From positions 3,794,600 to 3,858,599 of the forward strand of contig JAJEKV010000058.1 in NCBI GenBank assembly GCA_021234155.1: a stretch of DNA of 64,000 bases, given 5' to 3'. The position numbers and the translations under genes are program-made. The DNA is from Isoetes taiwanensis (taxonomy: Eukaryota > Streptophyta > Lycopodiopsida > Isoetales > Isoetaceae). The notes beneath the pieces are model-generated. The model had not been told where the DNA came from and did no database searches. It saw only the letters and a program-made list of their open reading frames with translations. Below, in pieces: positions 46,182 through 56,218 of the stretch; position 1 is the first letter of the stretch, and every line of letters begins with the position of its first letter.

Positions 46182-48173
46182 ATGACACAGAGAGTTTATC
46201 AAACTTGTTGCGCAGCCATTTTGCATTGTTTCACTATGGTCTTGTGCTCAGGCATATGCCGAGGAAAAGAAATGGAAACATCTTTCACTTTTTCAAAAGA
46301 TGTTTTACAGAAAATGGTGTTTTTAGGAAATGCAAGTGCTGTCAATGGTGAGCTTCAGTTAACTCCATCCCTGCATAGTAGTTTCACTACAAAAAGTACT
46401 GGCAGAGTTTTGTATCGAGAGCCTGTGCAGATGTTAGATCCTTCAACAAACCGTATTGCATCCTTTACTACTACATTCTTGTTTACTATTTCATCTACTC
46501 CCGGGGAAGGGCATAGCAGGCCTAATTTTGGTGATGGCATGGCCTTCATCATTGTTCCAGATCTTACAGAGATGGGAGACTCAGGAAAGAACCTTGGAAT
46601 ATTCAATGTGTCAAACAATGCAACTGCATATCACACAGTTGCTATAGAGTTTGATACATTCTTAAACCCAGAAATACAAGATATCAATAGCAATCATGTA
46701 GGCTTGGACATGGCCAATGTAGAATCTATTGTATCAAAAGATGCTGGAAATTCTAGCATCAACTTCAGGGACGGTACTCCTGTTTATGCATGGATAGATT
46801 TTGATGGTAGGAAGCAGAAGCTTGAGGTCAGGTTGTCTAAAGAATCCAAGATGCCTGATGCGCCTATACTCTCTGGAACTTTTAACTTCTCTGGTGTATT
46901 TGAAAAGTTCATGTATATTGGATTCACTGCCGCAAGTGCAAGTAATGAAATACATATAATACATTCTTGGAACTTCAGTAGTTGGTGTGGTTCTAAAACT
47001 TCTCATCGCAACCTTGCGGCCATCATTGCTGGTATGACCATTGGTATTCTTGCTGCAGCATTGATCTGTGCACTCATTGCAAAACAGGCATGGAAGTTTA
47101 AAATATATGCCTTCAAAAGAGCCAAGGAAGGGTTGGAGTCTGACATGGGATTTGGTCCCAGAAAATTTAGTTACAAACAACTAAGCATTGCTACCAAGAA
47201 CTTCAGTGAGCAGGAAAAGGTAGGCCATGCAGGGTATGGAAATGTATACCGTGGTGTTTTGGTAGATTCTGGATCTGTTGTAGCCATAAAATGTGTTTCA
47301 CACGATTTAGTAGAGGTTACGCCAGAGCTCCTTGCAGAAATTAACACAATCAGCTGCCTGCGGCATCGTAACCTAGTTCAGTTACAAGGATGGTGTAAAA
47401 ATCATGGAGAATTGTTCTTGGTATATGAGTTTTTGCCCAATGGAAGTCTGGACAAAACACTCTTTAATAGCAAGGAAGTACTTCCCTGGTCTCATAGGTT
47501 CACTATTGTCAATGGTTTAGCTGCAGCTTTACAGTACTTGCATGGAGAATCTGTTATTCACAGGAATGTGAAAGCCAGCAATGTAATGCTTGATAATAAC
47601 TTTAACGCTCGGCTTGGAGATTTTGGAATTTCCAGATTCATTGAGCAATTTATGAACCCCGGAAATACTATTGTTGCAGGAACATTTGGTTATATTGCTC
47701 CTGAAGCCGTGCAAACAGGGAGGTCAACAGACAAGTCTGATGTGTTCAGCTTTGGAGCGGTGACATTAGAGGTTGTTTGTGGCAGACAAGCATTAAATGA
47801 TGCATTGCCGGATGATGAGGCTGTTCTGGTGGACTGGGTGTGGAACTTGCACAGAGAGGATAAACTTATGGATGCTGCTGACCCTAAGCTTGGAAGTGCT
47901 TATGATGTTCATGAAATGGAAACCATGTTGCATGTTGGGCTTCTTTGCTCGAGCCCTGAACCAAGTAGCAGGCCATCAATGCAGCAAGTTGTGAAGATAT
48001 TAGCAGGTGAAATACCTATTCCCCAGCTGCCCAGGAGCAAGCCTTCTTCTTCCTTCACATCAGATATACCATTTAAGATATCTATACAAGATCTGCTGTC
48101 AGAGTCTGCAGTTGACATCAGCAACTCCTCAGAAATCAGCAACTGTTCTCCAGTGAAGAGACCACTTCTTTAG
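46182..48173 (+). CDS. L-type lectin receptor-like kinase, HRD-Asp replaced (probable pseudokinase)
   Basis: An intronless 663-residue protein, normal length for the family. A hydrophobic N-terminus (about 10-25) acts as signal peptide. The legume-lectin domain covers about 33-265, with FGDGMAFII (117-124) and VAIEFDTF plus NHVGLD, the carbohydrate and metal sites. One membrane span covers about 279-300 (LAAIIAGMTIGILAAALICA). The kinase domain covers about 340-610, with a glycine loop GHAGYGNV (second glycine is Ala), VAIK Lys370, helix-C Glu386, then HRN at 460-462 instead of HRD (codon AAT, 47565-47567), DFG 480-482 and APE 506-508. Such proteins sit in the plasma membrane and sense extracellular cues in defence and development. 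Loss of the catalytic Asp suggests weak or no phosphotransfer, so signalling would need a partner kinase. The rest is well kept, so this does not look like a decaying gene. Confidence 0.93.
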   Translation: MTQRVYQTCCAAILHCFTMVLCSGICRGKEMETSFTFSKDVLQKMVFLGNASAVNGELQLTPSLHSSFTTKSTGRVLYREPVQMLDPSTNRIASFTTTFLFTISSTPGEGHSRPNFGDGMAFIIVPDLTEMGDSGKNLGIFNVSNNATAYHTVAIEFDTFLNPEIQDINSNHVGLDMANVESIVSKDAGNSSINFRDGTPVYAWIDFDGRKQKLEVRLSKESKMPDAPILSGTFNFSGVFEKFMYIGFTAASASNEIHIIHSWNFSSWCGSKTSHRNLAAIIAGMTIGILAAALICALIAKQAWKFKIYAFKRAKEGLESDMGFGPRKFSYKQLSIATKNFSEQEKVGHAGYGNVYRGVLVDSGSVVAIKCVSHDLVEVTPELLAEINTISCLRHRNLVQLQGWCKNHGELFLVYEFLPNGSLDKTLFNSKEVLPWSHRFTIVNGLAAALQYLHGESVIHRNVKASNVMLDNNFNARLGDFGISRFIEQFMNPGNTIVAGTFGYIAPEAVQTGRSTDKSDVFSFGAVTLEVVCGRQALNDALPDDEAVLVDWVWNLHREDKLMDAADPKLGSAYDVHEMETMLHVGLLCSSPEPSSRPSMQQVVKILAGEIPIPQLPRSKPSSSFTSDIPFKISIQDLLSESAVDISNSSEISNCSPVKRPLL

Positions 48174-48840
48174 TAGCAAATGCAGCACGAAAATATACAA
48201 CTCCCTTGCTCTTATGAGGGAAGAAGTTTTGGCAGATCTATTATGTTCAACTTCATGGAGAGTCTCATGCAGGCAACAAGTTTCATGTAAATGCAGATGT
48301 AAGATCTATTGCAGGTATAATGCCCTATTGTAGGCTTCAGTTTCTGAACCCATTTTAGATGAGATTTGTTATGTATTCAGCGGTTAATGCATTTACTTCA
48401 TCTTCCATACACATTCATGAAGTAAATAGATTGCACCGTTGCAATTAGCTTATGGATATCAAAAATCTGATGCATGCTAAGTGAACTGAGTTAATAAACC
48501 AGTTGTCGCATATTTTTGCATTCAAGACAGTCACGTAGAATTGAGGTAGTCACCTATATCGGTTCAAAACGCAGTTAGTGTAACTAGTGGTCTTAAACCT
48601 TCTTTTGGAGTCAAATTCTAAACTCATGAGCTAACCCTGCCACGACTAAATGGCCAGACACTCTGTGATTGGGAAGGATTGAGTACTGCCGATAAACAAT
48701 GGCTGTGGCACAGGGGGTTGCCCGCTAGAAATATACAAGTTACAAATATAGAAGCAACCCGCTAGAATATATAGTATTACAAATATAGAATTCTAACCTC
48801 ATTTTGGTTCTTCATGTCTCTGGTTGTTAGCCAAAATGAT
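48174..48840. other. 3' region of the receptor kinase, then intergenic
   Basis: No ORF; no unambiguous poly(A) signal chosen. Confidence 0.4.
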
Positions 48841-48950
48841 AGGGCTGCAAATAATCTGCAAATTTATCCAAGGTAGAATTTTTAGAATTTTCATCAGGGC
48901 TGCAAATAATCTGCAAATTTATCCAAGGTAGAATTTTTAGAATTTTCATC
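48841..48950. repeat. 55-bp perfect tandem duplication
   Basis: The unit 48841-48895 (starting agggctgcaaataatctg) is repeated exactly at 48896-48950. Confidence 0.96.
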
Positions 48951-50020
48951 CCTAAGTCAAATCTTCTCTAATTAACAATTTTATTATTTTCAACTTAGTC
49001 AAATCTTCTCTAATAACACCTGTTAAGCTTCAATGATAACAAAACACGAAAAATTCCTGGGTGGTAGTATGTGCCACATGTAAGCCTTAAAACGATTACA
49101 ATATGTTATGCAAGACGAAGAAGGGCAATGGTTGTGTATCTAGTTACAGTTTGCACATGGGCTTACAGCTCTGTGGCACCGTAGCAAAGCAAGTCAAGGT
49201 AAGTTTATCATTCTTAATGCTACTCAATTTAAAGGCATGCTTGCTAATCTTAGAAGTAGTTACACATAGACATGAATTGGAACTTAGCAGCTATGGGTAA
49301 AATAGTATGGCAATGTATTTCTACTGAAAATGGAAAAATGACCTTAATTGGTTTGGCACTGTGATTGGGATCATAAATCCATGTGCCTTCATAAAAGTTT
49401 GGCCTGTTTGACTGAGTCAAATGACCTTGTGGTGCACTTTGAGAGTATTTCAAATTTTGAGCTATCATAACTTGAGCTAACAAACTCCAAATGACCTGAA
49501 AACTGTTGAAATAAGGGTGAGATTCCATTGCCGCAGACGGCAGTTCTCTGTTATACCTGAACTGCCTGCCCTCAAAAAAATGAAACTGCCCTTGCTCGAT
49601 TCCACTACAAAAATCGCGTCTGGCTGAATTGCAGTCGTGGAGCAAATCCGTCGTCGTTGAGGAGCACCTGGCAAGGATCTAGGTCCGGTAATTTTTCCCC
49701 ACCGAACTGTCAGGGTCTATCCCCTGATAGTTAACCAGCAGTTTGTGGCTTCCCCAGCCTCTCCCCAAAGCTCCACATCATCTGCCCAAACCTAAACTAC
49801 CGCTGCTTGTGGAATCAGAGAGCAACTCCGGAAGTTTGTAATCGTTTGATTTGATTGGCTTACTGCTAAAAGCCGGGCACTAACAACCGCTCGTGGAATC
49901 TGGGCCTAAGATCCTTGGACTGTCTAGTACTTGTTTATGAGATCCAATTAGGCTAGGCACATCAAAGTTTGCTCCAAAGTGACCCAAGTTTCCAAACCCT
50001 AAAATCCCAAAGTTGGGTTT
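48951..50020. other. intergenic, nothing recognised
   Basis: Short frames only on either strand. Upstream of a good TATA box at 50023. Confidence 0.45.
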
Positions 50021-50022
50021 GT

Positions 50023-50032
50023 CTATAAATAG
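50023..50032 (+). promoter_or_regulatory. strong plant-type TATA box
   Basis: CTATAAATAG is a near-ideal plant TATA box. A transcript would start around 50055-50060, just before the small ORF at 50080. Confidence 0.5.
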
Positions 50033-50079
50033 AAGCATAACCCCATTACAACCTTACAAGTTTGCTCTCAGCTCCCAAG

Positions 50080-50268
50080 ATGATTTTCAAGTCCATGAGA
50101 CGCTTCAGTCATCATTCGCAACCTCGGCTAGTATTCCAGCATGGCCACTGCTTCCTTCATCGAATGGTACAACGCCTCAACTCATGCATCGATGTCAATC
50201 TAGATTACAGTCTTCTCCAAAAGGACCTTGATGTCTCAGCAACTTTAGCCGCAACTTCTTTTCACTAG
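50080..50268 (+). CDS. small ORF behind a TATA box, 62 residues, unknown
   Basis: The first ATG after the TATA box at 50023 opens a basic, His-rich 62-residue frame (MIFKSMRRFSHHSQPRLVFQ...). No known domain, signal peptide or splice continuation can be shown. It may be a small gene, the first exon of a lost gene, or chance. Confidence 0.25.
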   Translation: MIFKSMRRFSHHSQPRLVFQHGHCFLHRMVQRLNSCIDVNLDYSLLQKDLDVSATLAATSFH

Positions 50269-52427
50269 CCTATTATGCTTGAATTCCAGCAAAAGGTAGG
50301 TCCTAGTCTACGTCAGTTGCCCCTTTCATAGGAGACTTTGTACCTAAGGGCTCTCTCCAGGTAGCTCTAAGTTATGTATTGAACATTGCCAGGGTTTTAT
50401 CTAATAAGCCTCATGCATACCAGACTACATGACAATGAGTGTCGGGCGGACTAGGTATTCTTTTCACAATGTTGCATTGACGATATTTTTGATAGAGTCC
50501 AGAATGTGGTAGGAGATTTGTCCATACAGCCAATAAATGCAAAACTCTGAGAATCCAGGGGAGAGGCGCAGATCTATGGAAATGATATGCATTCCGGAGG
50601 AGCCTAGGCACTTTGTTTTTAGGGTCGATAGCCATAGTTCCATTTTATTAAAAAATGGAGATATGTTTTTGAGATTGAAAAAACAATAAAAAGCAAAAAC
50701 GCAGCCGCGCTTTGTATCGAAATAAATTATTTGTAAAATTTTGTTTTGGTATATTATGGGAGATGTTGACAAGGGTAGCGATGTGAGACATGATAAATAT
50801 CTTCATTGATCTCCAAGCCTTGAGGAAAACATATTATTTGTAAATAAAATGATAACAAGCTTCCTAGACAAAACAAGGGTATTCAACATATATCTGGCGC
50901 TGGTACATCTTAAAGAGAAGAAAAGAGTAAACTGAGTTTCCTGCCCACTATTATCTTCACAACATAATTACAATTAGATATTTCTAGTTATGACAATGCC
51001 AAATGGTCTGCTTTACATAATCGAGCAGGAACAATATAGCAGATCTGCTTTATCTGCGCAATTCTAGCATTTGCTATTCATGAGCTACAAGGCATGTTTG
51101 AAGATGTGAACTAGATGGCGGCTGTGCTTTAGCAGAAAATCAAGCATCCAAATGCAATATAAACGAAGGTATGGAAATGTATAGATTTGAGATCATCATA
51201 TTGAAACTGAAATTGATTACACTGTCATATTCACACAGGAAGGGGGTTCGAGGCATCAAGAGCTATTGGATGGATATATTTACAAGTTATTTCTTGATCT
51301 AGACCGTAGATAGCGATCCTTTTTTATGGGGCATGCTTGTACAATTTTTTATATATTGTATAACAAGGTTTTGAAATACCATAAGGTTTTAGGCAATGTA
51401 CAAAATGGTATTTATTTTATATATCTCTTATATATAATTATACAAGCACCCCCCTTGAATCCAGTGTTCCAATATTTTGAGGTGGCGCCGTCTAGGCCGT
51501 CTAGATCTGAGATCGACGGCCCGAATTGAACCACTATTTAAGCTCCTCCTTATCCAGTGATCCAGTATTTGAGGTGTCACTATCTGGGCCATCCAGATCT
51601 GAGATCGACAGCCCAGACGGTGCCATGTCGATCCACCTCACGGCATTGGCTTCTCTTCTGTCTTCACCCGTCGGACCTCTGAGTCTACGTAGCCATTGCT
51701 TTATGGTCTTTTCACATTTTCAAATGCGTTGGTTTAGGTCTCCAATCGCTCCAAGGTTGCAGATATGGAGCCAGGTCTGTTCTATGCCTTCAAATCATTG
51801 CCGTATGTAGGAGCCCATTAAGCCGCCGCCTCCTCATCCGCTTACACCAAGCTTGACACTACCCCTAAATCCTCCCGAGAAGTGCCTAGCAGAGCTCGGG
51901 ATTCCTAATGCAAATTGTAACTTTGCTTCTATTTTCTATAGTGTTAAATATTTTGATGACTTCGTTAAAGGGATATTTAGAATACATTTGCTTCTTCTTC
52001 ACTTGTGTTTCAGTTCTGATTATATCAGTTTGAGTTTTTCATAATTATGATCATTTCCAATAATTATAATTACTCATTCTTTCTGATGATTACTTGGCTA
52101 TTTCGAAAATTGTGATCCAATTCAACACAGTTGCTGACGGTGTGTACTTTTTCTCCTTTCCAGCTGGGGAGTGCAAAGCAATAAATTTCCATGGAAGATC
52201 AAGGAGGGTCTTGTTGCTTGACTATGGAAAGTGACGGTTTACTCAGATGGGGTTAATGAGTATGTTCAGTGTGAAGTGTGAGGCAGGCAATATTGCAGAT
52301 TTCCCCAAGGGAATGTCTTGCACTTGGGATTGTCTAGAAGCTCTGGAAGAATGCTACACTCTGCACCCTTAACAAAAAGCATTCAGGTTTGACCAAGTAG
52401 AGTGTGCAGAGATTTTGGTTGAGACAA
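50269..52427. other. intergenic, nothing firmly recognised
   Basis: Contains a diverged repeat of about 70 bp around 51462-51520 and 51551-51620 (both with ccagatctgagatcgac-like text). No supported gene. Confidence 0.45.
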
Positions 52428-52624
52428 TGTGTAACGGACCTAGGATTTTGAGGTACATTGTGGAATTATTTTATTAAAGGATGCAAAGGAATAATAATTA
52501 AAATATCATGCATGCAGAGTTAATACGTCGTATATGTAGAGATTATACGAACAGAATACTGGTGGTTAATAATAAATACAAGTATAGTGAATATTGAAGC
52601 ATGTGATGGTGAAGCATTTGGAAG

Positions 52625-52640
52625 GAGATAGATTGCGGAT
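52625..52640 (+). repeat. LINE target site duplication, left
   Basis: gagatagattgcggat, identical to 56203-56218. Confidence 0.95.
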
Positions 52641-53917
52641 TTTTTTTTTTTTTTTTTTTTTTTTTGAAGGACGACAAGCTTTATTCACCAACTAAAAACT
52701 AGAGCAACATAAAATGCATAGACAGGATTATAACCCCAGTGGACAAACCGATCCAACTAAGCACAACCACCTGCCTATGCAAAAGAATGAATCTGAAGGT
52801 AAGTATGCCAGATCAGTACTTTCTTCTCTTGATCAAGAGAAGAACAATTGTAAGCCATAACAATCTTATTTTGCGCCCACTGAAGAACAATCTCATCTGC
52901 AGTATCTACGCCCTTAAAGATAAACAACCTCCTTCTCTTCCAGATTGACCATAAAAGCCAGCCACATGCGAGATGAAAAGCTCGTTTCCATACTTTGGGC
53001 CAAGCATCAGGATAGATAGCAAGCAAAATTTGCTGGTTAGATCGAGACGTGCCAAATAGGGTCAACAACCAAGACCATGCCTGCCAAAGCCACTCACACA
53101 AGAAAAAACAATGCTCAATACTCCCAACCCTTTACTGGCATAAAGGACATAGCTCTGAAATCCGATTATCCATTTTATGGACTAATCTGTTGACTTTGAG
53201 ACATCTATGAATCACTTGCCACCACAAAACTACTACTTTGGGATGAAGCAGCTTATCCCATACCCATATCCAAACACTTTTCCATTGTGGCTGAGGGACC
53301 TGAAGATGCCACCTATTAGATGAAGGCAGGATTTCAAAATGCAAAAGCAATTTATACACAGAAGACACAAACCGCCCTGGCTGGATATCCTAATGGCAAC
53401 CCCATACGACTACCTCAATCTGTGGACCAGAATCCTGTCTCTGACTCCACTAGTATGGCCACAAGCGCGGAGTACTTCTAATTCCTGGTACAATGCAGTC
53501 AATAGTCTTCTAGCTTCAGCAGCTCTGACTCTCCCATATTCTTTTGCAAATGACTTCACTACAGACGACGCTGCGGCAACCCCAGACATGCCCCTACGAG
53601 GTGAGAAGGCCCGAGACCAAGCCCGATTACAGCCAAGTTTGAACTCATCATCCTCCAAGTACTTGCAATTAAGCTTAAAGTAGGTCCTGGTAGGTCGATG
53701 ACAATTAGCCACATCATTAGTTAGGAGTTGTGGCAGACAGAGAACTATCCAGAAGATTTGAGCGACAAAAATCCGCTAGCCGAGCAGCTGCACAAGCATT
53801 AAAGTATCCTCTATCATGCCTTGCATAAGCTCTGCTAGCTCCTGTCCAACCATTACACCACGTAAAGGACTGATCACCATCAATCTCTATAAGCTGACCA
53901 TCATGTAAAAGGCGTAG

Positions 53918-54421
53918 CTATTGTTCTCGCTCGAATCCTTGCACCACTTCAGAGCCGCGACCACTTCTATCTCTTTCCAACTCGACCATATTAAAGTCGC
54001 CAACGAGCAACCATGCAACATTCTGCCCAAGCTGAAGAACTTTACTCCTCAGAGTTGCCCACAAAGCACCACGCTGACGAGGTCTATTATGAGCATATAT
54101 ATTTATCAAACCCCATTCTTGGCCCTTATCTTTCCATTTGATTATTATCCACCGCCCGAACCTATCTGTTTGAGTAAAAGTGACATCCACAGAAGACTTC
54201 CACGCAGTAAGCACACCAGCCTTAGATGCATCAGCAGCAGACACCAAGACATTATAGTCACGTCCAAATACATTAGCCACTTTATGTACATCATCTCGGC
54301 GGCATTTATGCTCTTGAAGGCAACAAAAGGTCGTAGAAAACTTAGACAGGTAAAGAGACAACCTGCTTCTTTTGCTTGGGGAAGAAGCCACTCCCCTCAC
54401 ATTCCAAGACAACAGGTTCAT
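53918..54421 (-). pseudogene. LINE ORF2, endonuclease part
   Basis: A 167-codon frame starting MNLLSWNVRGVASSPSKRSR, an APE-type endonuclease N-terminus. Catalytic landmarks are the Asn in SWNVRG, Glu in LQEHK, and Asp/Asn in VGDFNMVE. It stops at 53918, and homology continues in other frames as far as about 53740 (FTWCNGWTGASRAYARHD). Confidence 0.85.
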
Positions 54422-56100
54422 GTGCCCAAAATATTATGTTCCACCTCAATACCAATAGAGCCAGCATCAACCATGTCCATCTCGCATGGTTCTGAAGGGA
54501 GGTCAGCCCACCTCGTCCTGGAAATTGGCAAGGGGGAGCCTCCTCTCTGTTCCACCCTTCCATTGTTTTGTTCAGCACTTGGTGAGGGAGAGCCTCCTCT
54601 CTGCTCTACCCCCATTATTTTGTTGGGTAACTGGCAAGGGAGAGCCTCCTCTCTGCTGCACCCTTCCATGCAAATTATCAGAATCGCTCGTGACATGAGA
54701 CACATGTTGACTAGCCTTATTGCGTGCAGCGCTTTTCCAATTAACATTTGTCCATCCCTCTTGGGCATTTTCATGATGCTCTTGAACATTTTCATGCCGC
54801 TCTTGCAATTCCTGGATCTTCTGTAACTTAGCCCTAGCATCCTCTTCAAAAGCGGGAGTATGCACAATCTTCTGTGGGATAGTGGTTTTAGCAGCAGATG
54901 GAGTATCACCAACAGAGGTAGCAGTAGCATTGGCAGAAGGGACAACAGAGGGTAAAGGGGACTCAACAAAGGTAGGAGGCATAGAGGAAGAAGGGACCAT
55001 TGCAGGGCGATCTCTCTTAGCACAAAAATTTGCAAATAAAGCAAGTTGAGGAAGCCATTGAGCAATTGCAGAGCATACTTCAGAAAGATAGGGCCACTTT
55101 TCACAACCACAGAGTCAGGAAGACCGCGACCAAAAGGAAGAGAGATACAAATTTTAGCATCATCAACAATAGAATGGGCCAAATGAGTACCCAGACCATT
55201 AGCAATACTGATAAGAAACTCCGGCACCAAGAGATCAGGAGGAAGATTAGGAATAGAAAACCAACATGGCATCCTAAGAGCACAAGTCATACCAGGAGAA
55301 AATCCAGGCAAGTAAGGCTGGTACAAAATATAATCACTCCACATTGGGTCCACACCACGTGCCACCAGCTGCTCCACAACCACAGCATCATAAAAAACGA
55401 TCAAAAAGACTTTAAAGTACGATAAGGTGGCAACCCTAATCTCTGAAGATGACCAATCAACCAATAGCCAAACTTCCTAGTGTCAAGAAATGCTCCAGTA
55501 TATTGACCAACCACACTAAACGACAACAAGTTACTAATACACTTCTTGTGTAAGTCATGATCAATCTCGACCACATTGTACCCAGACGCTTGAAGAGTAT
55601 TCTTACACATTTCAGGCTGATAGAAAACTTCAACAGGAGGTAACTGAAGTTCCAAATGAGTCTCCTTTGCTCGCAACTCACCCAAAAGATTACTGAGATC
55701 TCTTTTATATATTATCCTGAATCATCACATCAATAGCTGTAGCAATACACACAGCAGACGTAGTTGATGACAAGTCCTTCTTGATCCAATCACTAAAGCG
55801 CTCCCTGCTAGCATTTACTCCAGAAGTTGAGGACCTCCAAGGAAGTGGACGAGACTGACCTTTGTTAGAATTGGCACCAGCTGGCACCGAGGCACCATCC
55901 ACAGAAGCATTACCGCTATTCAAAGCACTTGTACTCTTCGGTCCACCAGCCGAGGGTGCCAATGCAGGAAAATCACCGTCTTGAAAGACATTCACACTAT
56001 AAGCCAGAGGGTTAACATGCAATGCCAAATTTGCCCCCCTGCACCAGCATGGATACAGGAGGTTTTGCAGGCAGCTTGGAAGTTGACGCCATAGAGCCGA
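54422..56100 (-). pseudogene. LINE ORF1, frameshifted, with a three-copy EQRGGSP minirepeat
   Basis: Minus-strand text runs from MASTSKLPAKPPVSML near 56090 through GDFPALAPSAGG, SDWIKKDL and VEIDHDLHKKCISNLLSF. It continues to a DUF4283-like part (CALRMPCWFSIPNLPPDLLV) and a Pro/Ala-rich region, in several frames. Near its 3' end three copies of an approximately 54-bp unit encode (V/Q)QRGGSPLP-type peptides (54530-54665). ORF1 proteins of plant LINEs bind element RNA. Confidence 0.75.
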
Positions 56101-56202
56101 AACTGTCAGGGCCGAAAAGGCTATGAGGCGGAACCTAAAACCTGCGATGCCACACACCGTTGGAAAGAGCTCTGAATCAGCTTTCCAACGAGCCAAAAAA
56201 CC

Positions 56203-56218
56203 GAGATAGATTGCGGAT
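56203..56218 (+). repeat. LINE target site duplication, right
   Basis: gagatagattgcggat, identical to 52625-52640. Confidence 0.95.

Larger units (their letters stand above)
52641..56202 (-). mobile_element. LINE with poly(A) tail and 16-bp target duplication; RT deleted
   Basis: On the minus strand it ends in 25 A residues (T-run 52641-52665) and is bounded by identical 16-bp repeats. From its 5' end: an ORF1 with frameshifts; ORF2 from ATG 54421 with the endonuclease (LLSWNVRG, LQEHK, GDFN); the post-endonuclease linker (53712-53410); and the zinc-binding zf-RVT region (KSVWIWVWDKLLHPKVVVLW; ELCPLC) from 53368 to 52775. The reverse transcriptase that belongs between linker and zf-RVT is missing, so the copy is defective. 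It is probably an L1-like plant LINE. The intact-looking ends show a full insertion of an already deleted or later deleted element. Confidence 0.93.

Noticed and set aside
54418-55464. 348-codon minus-strand ORF
   Set aside because: Its first third overlaps true LINE ORF1 text, but the hydrophobic Leu-rich middle comes from reading another frame. It is treated as part of frameshifted ORF1.
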